A stretch of DNA of 64,000 bases from contig JAUTDP010000004.1 in assembly GCA_033439795.1 (NCBI GenBank), positions 2,852,001 through 2,916,000 on the forward strand, in the 5' to 3' direction. The notes beneath the pieces are model-generated. The model was not told the DNA's origin. It saw only the letters and a program-made list of their open reading frames with translations, and did no database searches. Shown piece after piece: positions 24,976-35,944 of the stretch (positions within the stretch are counted from its first letter, which is position 1; the number at the start of each line of letters is the position of its first letter). This DNA comes from Sordaria brevicollis (lineage: Eukaryota > Ascomycota > Sordariomycetes > Sordariales > Sordariaceae). The translations under genes were made by a program, and so were the position numbers.

Positions 24976-26455
24976 ACTGGTGATTATACGACAACCAGCT
25001 ACTCGGGACTCCGAGAATTCTGTCTCGAACAATACATCATTTTGGAATAGAAAGAATAAAGACCACACACATCCTTACAACCACCTGTCGCGCGGACACG
25101 CAATTGGAGAGTGCATGCTCTTTTGAAGAAGCCCGTAGGGACGTTCCATCGTACAATGCCGGTTTGTTTGTGTGTTAGTTTGTTGGTTCGGACTAGGGTC
25201 GAATAGCAGTTTGGAGCTCGTGTTGTGTGCCGAAGCGTGGACTGGTCTTTGATTGAAATATCATGGGGCCATGACATGAGCTGAGGGCACTGCAAAGCTT
25301 CCCTACCTCTCACCCTGTCCTATAAAAGCGGCCTTTGAGACAGAAACGCATCTGACTACCGTGCTTACTTGACAAAACGTTGGAAGACCTACACTTTCTC
25401 GCATCAAATTGAAAGTTGACGGTTTCTTGTACCATGCGGTTGACATATGGGAACCTTGACGGCTAGGGAGCTCCAGCTTCGTGGTCCATGCATGCTCCCG
25501 CGATAAGCTGCCCAGTTGAGATGAAAGAGCTACCTCTACAGCCGGCAGGCCACATTGGCGCCAACTTTTGTCGCACAACGTGTCGCGTTCGAGACCACTT
25601 GAATGCAACAGGAGAGAATGCTGCTGTGCCGTGTCGAATGGTCTCTGTGTGAGATTCTGAGGTACATAGCCATTTGCTTCTTAGGTATCCTTAAGTTTAT
25701 CTCGTGTTTGCTACTACGAGCAGATTAGGGAAGCTGAAACCGTTCAAAGCGGTAATGCCTAATATCGAATACGTATCCCAGATGCTACGCGATGATTCAC
25801 GGATGCAATGTGACGTGTTTGGGGAAGCTTGTCATCCCCCACGTATTGAAGGGTGTGTCCGGGCTCGGCTGCTGTAAGGTACCACCACCACCGCAAGGAT
25901 GATTGATGCCTACGTGGTGTGGTGAACGCGGTTCCGCAATTACGATGTGCTGTCGCCGGGATTATCTGCTGTAACCAGATGCCGCCGGAAGCCAGGTTAA
26001 TGAATTGCTTCCTTCGTCTCTATTTGCGTGAAACCTTTGTTCGTTGTTCGTGCAGTCCCCGACGATGGCGGCGCAACCTGGTTTTGGCAGATGAAGCTTC
26101 AGAAAGCTTGAAGGCGAAGCGAATCGCGGATCCTACCAGGTCCCCGCACCTTGAGTCACCGAAAAGGCGGGGGATCCACACCTTTATCAGCGGCGGCGAC
26201 AGACAAGCTCGGCGGGACCCGACCACTCCGACTCCGAGGTGCCCACTCTGAAGGTTGTCCCCGGGCAGGAGATGCCGAGCTGGAGTCGCTTTTCTGTGAT
26301 TGCCGTGGCTGGGAATGTGTGGGCGGAGGTTGTGATGTTGAGGGGATTCCGGTTCCAGTTGTGAGGCTCCGGGACTATTTTGTGCTAGTAGGGCAGGGGT
26401 GATGGTCAAAGTGGCATGTGGAGTTACTTGGGAGCAGCCGGCGTCCATCCCAACG
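24976..26455. other. Intergenic region between ETF beta and the copia element
   Basis: The first part is the 3' untranslated region. I see no gene, tRNA or repeat. Base composition is ordinary up to the edge of the left LTR, so the AT-rich character starts sharply with the element. Confidence 0.5.
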
Positions 26456-26460
26456 AGAAC
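26456..26460. repeat. Target site duplication, left copy (AGAAC)
   Basis: AGAAC directly precedes the left LTR and is repeated directly after the right LTR at 32080-32084: a 5-bp duplication typical of LTR retrotransposon integration. Confidence 0.9.
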
Positions 26461-26648
26461 TGTTAGATTGCACAGCAAAGTGGATATCGTAATTGAGGGT
26501 TAAAATCGATGTGTATATTTAGAAGAGTTCTGTGGAACCCGAGTTGGGGGTGCCCAAACTATTAGGAAAGTCTATAGCCAGAATCTAGTGGCTGGGGCGC
26601 TTTACGTAAGCCTGTTTCTATTGGTCGAATCTACCCTCTAATTTAATA
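26461..26648 (-). repeat. Left LTR (3' LTR of the element)
   Basis: It begins TGTTAGATT, the perfect inverse of the outer end of the right LTR (AATCTAACA). Its inner end reads AATA where CA is expected, a C-to-T change. It is GC-richer than the interior and aligns with the right LTR without gaps over 188 bp, with about 24 differences. Confidence 0.93.
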
Positions 26649-26999
26649 CACTTCCCTAAATGCAGTCTATTTCCTAAAATAAATAAATCTAAAACTATTT
26701 ATATAAGACCAATTGCTCCTCCTTATTTATCTCTTTAATCCTTAAGTATTTTACCCGTTAATAACCTTCCTTATTTCGTATAAAATCTATCCCTATTAAT
26801 TTCCTAAACTCCTAATATTTCTTTACGGTTAATACCTTAATTATACCGTCTACGGGCATCTTTAAAGTCTCGAAATACTATACCTTAATTATCCCTACCT
26901 ATACCTCCTACCTTAATTAATATTAGTAAATATTAATATAGCGGAGTTTAATTACTAATTTTAATACCTTTACGTTTAGGATTCTAAATATTTAAATAT

Positions 27000-29900
27000 T
27001 ATTATACTCGAAAATTAGGGTAGGGTTAAAGAATTTTAATATAAAATTTCTAAATAGTTTTATAATATATAATACTTCTTTAACAACGTTAAAAAGGGCT
27101 ACGAATTCTACTTCGGTTATAAAAGTAGTTATTATTAATTATTTAGAAGCTCCCTAGTAAATAAATCTACTATACAATTTTACCGTAAATCCTTAGGAAC
27201 TTTTATAATCGATAGAATTATCGGTAAAAGAAGCGTTAAAAGTAAATTAAAGTTTAATATCTCCTTTATAGTATAAGGCTAAATTTACGGTAGTAAAGAA
27301 GTAATATAATACTTTATTTACGGCCTTATAATACTTTAATCCTAGGTTATAATTATATTTAGTAAATCGATTAGCCGCAAAAGCAATATTTAATTTAATA
27401 ATAACGGTTATATAAAGTATAAACCCGATTTTAATTTAATATTAATAGATAAATTAGTTAATAGCCTTATAATTATAGGGCATTAGTTCGATATTATTTA
27501 TTAGGATCCAAATAGTACGTTTATTGTCGGCGAGCCTATAAATCTTTTAAAAGTATAACCGCTAAGATAATTAAATTTTGCGGGCCTTATAATCGCAAAT
27601 TACTTTAATACCTAAGAACTATTATAATTCCTCTCTTTTAATTAAATTATACCGGGATTATAGAATCTTTATATATTACCGGGCAATTTCCTCCTTAGTA
27701 GGGTGGTAATAGAAGATAATATTATTAATATAATAGAAGACTAAAATACTATCGTTAATTAAAATATAAAGATTTTTAAGGATTGTATAGAACCCTAGGG
27801 CCTTAAATATCCCTATGAATTTTCGTTATTATAATAGTAGGGAATAACGAAAATTATATAATATTTTAAAGATTTTGAGTACCTTCCCTTAAATATAATA
27901 ACTTAATAATATACGTATATAAATCTCTTCGTCTATTATTATATTTACGAAGGCGTTAATTACGTCCTATTAAATAAATTTAAAGTTAAAACGTAAAGTT
28001 ATAACTATAAAAGTACGGAAGGACTTTTTTATTAGGGTAGAAATATAAATTTCCTACTTTATAATCTTTATTTATTAGTCTCTACGTATAATTAAACGAG
28101 CTTTAACCTTATTAAAGTAATTATTTTTAAAGTATTTATAAATATATACCTATATATAATCGAAAATTTACTTACCTTTAATTTTAGGCTCGTCGTAATT
28201 TATTTCTACCTAAATTTTTATTTATTTATAGCTTTCGAAATAAATTCGCTCGGCTTATTTAAAGAAATCGCTTAAGGGATATTTATCGAAATCCTTATAG
28301 TTGCGAAGTACTAGCGGCAATTAATAACGGTAAAGGCTCTAAAATTTATTAATAGTAATTAAGGATTCGATTATATTTTTAGTAATTACCCTTTCTTTAC
28401 GTATAAAGCGTTATAACTCTACTTTAATAATTTTCTTCCCGTATATTATAATTACAAATTAATAAAAACGTCTAACGTTAAATATTACCTTCTAGGGCTC
28501 GAAACCTTTTAATAATTCCTTTTTAACGTATTTAATACGATTTATAGTAAATACCTTTATAAAAAAGGAAATTAATAGTAATATATTTAATAATATTAAA
28601 TAATTGTAATTAATAAAGTAATCGATAATTATTTAATCCTCCTTTAAATTTATAACTTTATTAAAAGGGTTTAAAGGCGGTACGCTAATTTTTACTTCCT
28701 TAATAATTGTTTCTTCGGCTTATACCTCCCTAATACCTATTACTTCCCCTTTTTAAACCGGATTAAAAGAGAGAGAATTTAAAAGGTTATAAATATTCGT
28801 ATCTTTTATATCGGCATAATTAGTTATAAAATCGAAAGGAGATTAATTATTTAGTAATTATTCTTTAACGGTATATTTCTTTAATAAAGCGGCAAATTCT
28901 TTTAAAATAAATTTTAAAGATTCGGCTTCCTTTTCTACTTTACTAGTAAAGAGGGTACGCTCATTAAAAATAACATTACGGGTATTAATAACTTCGTTAA
29001 TAATAAGGTTCCAAATTCAATAAATAGCTATAGAAGTATAACCGATTAAATATTTAATCTACGCTTTAAGGTTTATTTTTTAAAACCTATTTTACTTATT
29101 CTTAATAGTAATAATTATTATAAATACTTTATAACTATAAATTTAAAGGTAAGAAATATTAAATTTACGGAGGGTAACCTTATCGTTACTACTATTAATT
29201 TTCCTAGTAATAACTATATAAAATCTTTTATAAAAAGATTTTTAATCGTAGAAGTATTTAGGGGACCGATTATTGAAATATATTATTATAAAGACGATTT
29301 CCGGCTAAAGATCCTTAGGAAAACGAATACCTAAACTTATAATGCGCGCTTTATCTTTAATTATATTTCCCGAGCGCTCTATACCTCCGTTTTATATTTA
29401 AATATATAGGGTAGAGGATTTTACAATTATACCGCGTTACGCCAATAAGTCTAAGAATAATTATAATTTTATAATTTTATTATCGTATTCTAATATTCGT
29501 ATTATAACGTCGAATTGTATTTTAAAAAATATAAAGAAGTCGTTTAAATAAATTACAATTATAGTAGCGAATCGGTCGTAAAAAAAATATTCCCAAATAT
29601 ACCTAATAAATCTATAAATAATAAATATAGTATTAGTATAGCCTCGGTAATTTTCTTTATAATCGAGAAAATTTATAATAAAACGTTTTCTAACTTTATA
29701 CCCTCTATTTTTAAGTTTTCGCTTAATTTACTACTTAATTTTTATTTAAGTATAGGTATTACATTATTCGGTTTTAAAGTTTTCCTCGTCCTTTTCCTTC
29801 TTATTTTTAAATAGGACTTTAATTCCTAATACATTATAGAAGTAGGATAATATTTAAAGATTAGAGTATTTTAATTTAAAATGCTAAGTAAAAGGGTTTT

Positions 29901-31800
29901 TACAATAATATTTACGGCCTATATAGGAATTGATTATATTCCTACGGGTATAGAAACTCGCCCAAGTAAATAAATAGGGAAGCTCTTTAAATAGAATTTG
30001 GCGGTAATAGATTTTAAAATAGTAAAAGAGTAATTAATCTATATTACGAAAGTAATTATTAAGTAATTTATAGTCCCAAAAGAAACCTTACTTACGTAAT
30101 AAATATAAAGAAATAAAATTAATTATAAAATTAAGGTAAAAGGCTATATCGTAGAGACGTAACTTCCTAAGCCCGTTCTCTCTATTAATAATAAAATTAA
30201 CCTCCTTATAACTTTAAATTATAATACGTAAATCTTTAGCCTACAAATCGTCGCTATAGGGTGTGTAATGGAAATTAAAGAAACGCGTAATCTCGTTAAA
30301 TACGTATAAAGAATTACCAAAATTAAGAAGAGTATAATTTTTAAGCGGGTAAATATTAAAATTTCTTTCTCCCGCTTAAAATACTACCTATATTACAACG
30401 GTTCTATAGACCTAAATAGGGATAAGAATAAGGTTTATAGTAATACTCTCACTAAAAAATTAATTACTCTAAAATTAATTATTAATACTAAGGATAAAAT
30501 TTATTAATTATTTAATTATCTCCTTTCTTTAAACTTCGACCTCCCTTTTAAATTCTAAATCGTTATTAAAGTTTTTAATTACCCGAATTTATACTTTAGG
30601 GTTAGACTTCCAACGAAAGTTTAGGGCCCTACTAAGAAAGAAATATTAATAATATTTAATAATATATATACCCTCTTCGCAAATTTTATAACGAAATAAC
30701 GATAATAAGCTTCTACTCTATTTAAAATCTTTAATTTACATTACGTACTTCCTTTTACGCTAATTATATTAGGGTCTATTAAGTTAAACATCCTCTACTT
30801 TAATACTAATATCCTCTAACCTATTAAAAGTATCGCTTCCAATTTTAAAAAACGCCTCGCAAATGCCTTTACGGCTAGATTTAACCTATATAATTACGAA
30901 TATTTTATTATTAAAGCCCTTAATACGGAAATCCCCGGATAGAATGCGGAAATCGAGAATATTATTAACGACTTATAAATAGTATTAACGTAAAGCGCCG
31001 GAAGTTTAGCCCGGTCGAATAGGGTGTAAATATTCGATAAAATCGTAGAATTAAACGGTAATTAATAAAAATTCAAAGATTACGTAAAATTGGGCTTTAA
31101 TTATAATAATTTCTTAACTATCGATCTATTTAACTATTCTTATCCTAGGTTCTATTATAAAGGGTTTGTTAATATAATCGCGGTAAACCTTATAAGTATC
31201 GATAAAGGCTTATTCGGGACGGTATTATAGCCCCTTAGTTAGGGTAAAGTATTACTAGGGGAGATTTTCGTTATTTTAGAAGTAGTTAGATTTATAATCC
31301 TAATAAACAGTTTTATATATCTATTTAATAAATATAGCGCGGTACTTCGAAAAGGTTTCGTATTTTTTAAACCGGTAATTAAATATATTAACGTTATAAT
31401 TATATTCTTATAACCCCGCGATAATAAGGTCGGTGAATTTGGCGGTAACGTCGTTAATTTATTCCTCTAAGGATTTTTTAGTAAATTTTACGCCTATAGG
31501 GATATCGTCGGCGTTATAAAGAAGGATTAGCGTAATAAGGGTACTATCTTCAAAATTATTAAGGGCTTCCTTAACCTTTTCGATACAGTAGCGGGCGGAC
31601 GACTTAATAGCGTAATTTATAATAATTAGCTCTATAAGCTCAAAGGGAACTAATTATACCCCCAATATATAATTAATAAAGTCTAGGACTTTAATGTAAA
31701 TTATAAATTCGTCGCTCTATTCCTTAAATTTATTTACAAAATCTAAATAAACCTATTTAGCGATAATTTCCTTATTAATTAATTAGGATATAATTAATAA
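27000..31800 (-). pseudogene. Decayed copia gag-pol polyprotein
   Basis: No reading frame survives, but the translation is recognisable in patches on the minus strand. Around 27650-27850 the RT text includes LYILINDSILVFYYINNIIFYYHPT, in which the catalytic YVDD motif now reads YINN (27721-27732), both Asp codons being changed by G-to-A. Stops follow where Gln and Trp codons would be expected. Around 29270-29400 the integrase patch retains GGIERSG-IIKDKARI-SLGIRFP and, after it, YFNNRSPKYF. An RNase H patch lies near 27100. Gag and protease, expected near 30-31.8 kb, are too eroded for me to place. I give no restored sequence; the element cannot encode active enzymes as it stands. Confidence 0.85.
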
Positions 31801-31891
31801 CGTAGTAAATTACGGTAGTAATAGTAATAATAATTGTAACTAGTGCAATTAAAGTTTTCGTAGCGCGGAGATCGCAAATTAGATTATTAAT

Positions 31892-32079
31892 TATCAAATT
31901 GCATAACAAAGTAAATATCGTAATTAAGGGTTAAAATCGATATATATATTCAAAAGAGTTCTATAGAACCCGAGTTGGGGGTGCCCAGACTATTAGGAAG
32001 GTCTACAGCCAGAATCTAGTGGCTGGGGCGCCTTACGTAAGCCTATTTCTACTAGTCGAGTCTACCCTCTAATCTAACA
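31892..32079 (-). repeat. Right LTR (5' LTR of the element)
   Basis: It aligns without gaps to the left LTR. Its inner end starts TATC where TGTT is expected (G-to-A and T/C transitions), and its outer end AATCTAACA is intact. The central block around GAGTTGGGGGTGCCCA and GAATCTAGTGGCTGGGGCG is almost unchanged between the copies. Confidence 0.93.
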
Positions 32080-32084
32080 AGAAC
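32080..32084. repeat. Target site duplication, right copy (AGAAC)
   Basis: This is the direct copy of 26456-26460, immediately after the right LTR. Confidence 0.9.
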
Positions 32085-32461
32085 TGAAGAAAGCCCCAGC
32101 ATTCGTCCCAACACACGCGATCAAATTACGGAGTTGCTTATTCCGCTTACAGCCCCACACGAAAAGGTCCGTGCCAGCCTAGCAAAAGTTACAACTTCAA
32201 TTTCTTAGTTTTAAAACTCTAAACCTTCGCATTTCATCCACCGGAGCCCGATATATAGCGAAGCAGAGCAAAAAGCCGGGTACTGGGGGCGCTGAATCTC
32301 GTGGAAGCGTTTTCGTTTTCATAGCGTTGATATTGCTCGAGATAGTCGCGGTCCGAAAAAAATTGAGGTTAAAGGGGCGTGGGGCTGTAAGCGGAATAAT
32401 CGACACCCAAATTACCCCTCGGTCCCCGTAAATCGGCCTTTGGGACTCAGCTAGCATGCGG

Positions 32462-32475
32462 GAGTCACCGAGTCA
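32462..32475. promoter_or_regulatory. Paired GAGTCA sites (CPC-1/GCN4-type) upstream of arg-2
   Basis: GAGTCA occurs twice in 14 bp (32462-32467 and 32470-32475), that is, TGACTC on the minus strand, the core bound by CPC-1, the Neurospora GCN4 homologue. A CCAAT box follows at 32480-32484. The pair lies about 320 bp before the AAP start codon. Cross-pathway control of arg-2 by CPC-1 is established; that these sites mediate it is inference. A full TGACTCA also lies at 33271-33277 inside the second leader intron. Confidence 0.6.
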
Positions 32476-32798
32476 TGGACCAATCACATCGTCGTCGACC
32501 CTGTCGCTGCGGCAGAAAAAGACAAAAAAGCTCAAAAATTTCTGCCGGATCCAATCAAATGCCGCCCTTTTTCCATTTGCCTCTATCCCACTTTCGCACC
32601 CAATCTTTTATCTCGCGTCCGCAATCCAAGTTTCCCTTTCTTCTGACATCTCTGGAAAATCTCCGTCATCAACTTTTGCCCATCTTGCAAAAACACTCAA
32701 AAACCCCAATCGGCTCCCCTGACTTTCGGACTTCTTTCTCGTCCAAACCTCTTTTTTCTCCCCTCTAAGCTGAACTTGTCTTGTCACAATCTGCCCTT

Positions 32799-33352
32799 AT
32801 GAACGGGCGCCCGTCAGTCTTCACCTCTCAGGTACGATACTTAACGCGCTAGACCCTTTCATGTGTCATACCATGTCAAGCCACCCAACCCATCATCAAA
32901 GAAGTTCCCCCATCGATGCGCGACAAAGTCAACCCCATACCAACCTGACTCGCGATGCTGTATCGGAGAAGTTGGGATGACCCGCCAGGAACCCAACGGC
33001 CTGGATGCTTGGCACCATTCCGCTTCAAGTTGGTTTTAAAGATGTGGACATCTACGATCCTCAAGGTTTAGCTTGACGGATCCCGACTGCATATTTTTTC
33101 TTCCTCAAGAGAACATCGCAGCAGCCATCCTGGGGGAACTACTTTTTTTCTTCTCAATTCTGCCGCTTGCCGTGTGTTTGCTGTCGTGTTTGAGCAAAGA
33201 CTAATCTTACTGCGTTAATAGGATTATCTCTCAGGTTCGCACCCTCCTTCGACCACCCGAGTCTGCGAATTGACTCACCGCTTTCGGGCAGAAATACTGA
33301 CGATGAATTTTGTGTGTTTGCAGACCATCTGTGGAGAGCCCTTAACGCATAA
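32799..33352 (+). CDS. arg-2 uORF (AAP): Arginine attenuator peptide (AAP) uORF in the arg-2 leader, three exons
   Basis: A 24-codon uORF is spread over three exons: 32799-32831 (MNGRPSVFTSQ), 33222-33234 and 33324-33352 (ending LWRALNA, then TAA). Spliced together it gives the AAP known from N. crassa arg-2. In that system the nascent peptide stalls the terminating ribosome when arginine is high, and so blocks scanning to the ARG2 AUG. The key residue Asp12 is the first codon of exon 2. Introns are 390 nt (32832-33221) and 89 nt (33235-33323), with GT/AG ends. The stop codon is 62 nt before the arg-2 ATG. Phase is kept across both joins (Asp13-type codon split G/AC at the second). The structure follows directly from the sequence; the stalling mechanism is established knowledge. 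Confidence 0.96.
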
Positions 33353-33414
33353 GAGCCTCTCATCACCAAGCAGCCCAACCACCATTACCACACCCCATCA
33401 TCCTTGAAGTCAAG

Positions 33415-34840
33415 ATGTTCTCCCGCTTGGCCGCTCGTCTCCCCAAGGCTTCCGCCCTCAATGGCGTTGCCGCCCGTCAGGTTCGCAACCTGAGCCAGCC
33501 CGCCGTTACCGGCAGCAAGGGCAGGAACATGCCCGCTCATGAGCCGCGCACTACTGCCGCTGCCACCGGCGCCGAGGCCACCTTCACCATCAGGGTGCGT
33601 ACATACAACCTCCCAGAGATTGCCTCGTACTTCTCGTAATTCTAACATCTCCTCATAGGATGGCCCCGTTTTCCACGGTACCGCATTCGGTGCCAACACC
33701 AACATCTCTGGTGAAGCCGTCTTCACCACCTCCCTTGTTGGTTACCCCGAGTCGATGACCGATCCTTCGTACCGCGGTCAGATCCTCGTCTTCACCCAGC
33801 CCCTGATTGGCAACTACGGTGTCCCTTCGAACGAGCGCGACCAGTTCAACCTCCTCAAGTACTTCGAGTCTCCCCACATCCAGTGCGCCGGTATCGTCGT
33901 CTCCGATGTCGCTACCCAGTACAGCCACTGGACCGCCGTTCAGAGCTTGGGCGATTGGTGCGCCAGCGAGGGTATTCCCGCCATCTCCGGTGTCGACACT
34001 CGTGCGATTGTTACCTACCTCCGTGAGCAGGGTTCCTCCCTCGCCAGGATCTCCATTGGTGACGAGTACGATGCCGATGAGGATGAGGGTTTCATCGACC
34101 CCGGCCAGATCAACCTCGTCAAGCGTGTTTCCACCAAGGCTCCCTTCGTGGTCACCAACCCCAACGCCAAGTTCCACGTCGCTCTTATCGACTGCGGTGT
34201 CAAGGAGAACATCCTCCGCAGCTTGGTCAGCCGTGGCGCGTCTGTCACCGTCTTCCCCTACAACTACCCCATCCACAAGGTTGCCGACAACTTCGATGGT
34301 GTCTTCATCTCCAACGGCCCCGGTGACCCCACTCACTGCCAGGAGACCGTCTACAACCTCGCCAAGCTCATGGAGACCTCGTCTGTTCCTATCATGGGTA
34401 TCTGCCTTGGTCACCAGCTTCTTGCCCTCGCTGTTGGTGCCAAGACCATCAAGCTCAAGTATGGCAACCGTGCCCACAACATTCCCGCTCTTGACTTGAC
34501 CACCGGTCAGTGCCACATCACCTCGCAGAACCACGGTTATGCCGTCGATGTCAGCACCCTCCCCAGCGACTTCAAGGAGTACTTCGTCAACCTCAACGAT
34601 GGCTCCAACGAGGGTATGATGCACAAGACCCGTCCCATCTTCTCGACACAGTTCCACCCCGAGGCCAAGGGTGGTCCCATGGACTCTTCCTACCTCTTCG
34701 ACAAGTACATGGAGAACGTCGAGCTCTTCAAGAGCAACTCCCAGGTCTACCGTGACAACAGGCCTACTCAGCTGATGATTGACATTCTCAGCAAGGAGCG
34801 TGTCGGCGTTGAGCCCACTCCCCTTGCCAACGCTGCTTAA
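33415..34840 (+). CDS. arg-2: Arginine-specific carbamoyl-phosphate synthase small subunit (mitochondrial glutaminase subunit)
   Basis: Two exons (33415-33594, 33659-34840) encode 453 residues. The N-terminus ([27 protein letters not shown]) is a basic amphipathic mitochondrial presequence. The CPSase small-chain domain follows ([40 protein letters not shown]). The C-terminal class I glutamine amidotransferase domain has the nucleophile Cys in GICLGHQ, with the catalytic His/Glu in FHPEA and the glutamine-binding SNGPGDP motif. It hydrolyses glutamine and feeds ammonia to the large subunit (arg-3) for arginine synthesis. It is preceded by the AAP uORF and by CPC-1-type sites, so both translational arginine control and transcriptional cross-pathway control are indicated. 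A RIP'd copia element ends 1.3 kb before this start codon. The identification rests on both the enzyme and the uORF. Confidence 0.98.
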
Positions 34841-35944
34841 GCGTTTGAAAAAAGAAAACGTCTTTTTTCATTTTCTGATGAGTGGTTCTTTTGTTGTCTT
34901 GCTTGGGATTCTGGGGTTAAAACATTGGCAATTTGGGTTTACTTTTTGAGCGACTTCCCTCTCGTTAATTAATGGTTTGGGGACTATATGATATCTTTGT
35001 TTTCTACTACTACTTCAAGGGTGTGAAATTTGGGCTGTTATGGCGCAGAGAGGATCATATCTAGCAAATACATACCAATATGCTATCATACTCAAACTGC
35101 TCTTTTGATCGATGCTGCCTATCCATTTGTTATGATTTGTTGAATAATAATCCAGCCCCTGTGCAGTCAACTTGCACCATTTCATAATTCCGTCCCATTT
35201 TACGATCCAGGGGTAATGTTGACTTAACTCTGTAAGCACATGATTGCGGGGGAACCTAGTTCCATTGAATAACAGCCAGCCCCTGAGCTCAGGTCATGCT
35301 TGTGGAACCTTCATAGTATACCTATTAAGCATATTCTGGTCACCTTGGTAACCACGTAGGCGAGGAACAATGATTTAATAACTTCTTGTTACACTTTCTT
35401 GACATTGCGCTCTTCATTTTCTGGCTCTTCTCTGCTTGCCATACGCACAGTCGAGGCGTACCATACAGTAGCACGCAATCCTATCAACCACCACCGGATG
35501 GATGAATGGATTGGACGCATCTAAGCCCCTATCATACTCTCTGCTCTAGTTCCATACAATACAATTACCATCATATCTCCTTTCAGGTAATTTATGTGGA
35601 ATACTGTTTATGTTTCCTTGTACCGCCGCTAGGATCCCGCCAGTTCATACCATGCTTTTTCCTGAGAACCGAACCATGCCCATGCCATCGATGATGCAGT
35701 TGTAGTTGTCGTAGGTACATTTTTGGTATATGTACACGCCGTAAGAGAAACACAAATCAGACAGAAAGAGCCTGTCCTGCGCATACTGGAGTCTTGATGT
35801 GATCTCCGAGAGTTTTCGTCTTCGAAGCTACCTACCTTCGACTCGCCGCTTGCTCGAATCCGGGGAATAGCGTAACACGGGGTTGTAAGGCGGGTTCGCA
35901 GGCGGATTCGCACGTTCAGGCTGTTGTGCCTAGTTTCGATCCCT
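34841..35944. other. Intergenic region between convergent genes
   Basis: It holds the 3' ends of arg-2 and of the SAP-domain gene. No further gene, tRNA or repeat is supportable. Confidence 0.5.

Larger units (their letters stand above)
26461..32079 (-). mobile_element. Full-length Ty1/copia LTR retrotransposon, heavily mutated by RIP
   Basis: A 5.6-kb element is bounded by two 188-bp LTRs and an AGAAC duplication. The interior is strikingly AT-rich and full of stop codons in every frame. Orientation is minus, as shown by the decayed pol. Reading from right to left, an integrase C-terminal region (about 29250-29400, conserved Glu in GGIERSG) is followed by reverse transcriptase (about 27600-27850) and then RNase H (about 27096-27120, a TEVEFVA match to the TEAEY-type motif). 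Integrase before RT is the copia order, not gypsy. A purine-rich stretch (AGGGAAGTG on the minus strand) next to the left LTR fits a polypurine tract. Differences between the LTRs are all transitions, so RIP rather than plain ageing explains the decay. It is almost certainly immobile and, by analogy with other RIP'd Neurospora repeats, probably methylated. Confidence 0.95.

Noticed and set aside
26461..32079. AT-rich island as a centromere fragment or mitochondrial insertion
   Set aside because: Matching LTRs, a 5-bp target duplication and readable copia pol patches explain the whole AT-rich block.
33653..34657. 334-codon minus-strand open frame opposite arg-2
   Set aside because: Antisense shadow caused by strong codon bias in arg-2; no family likeness.
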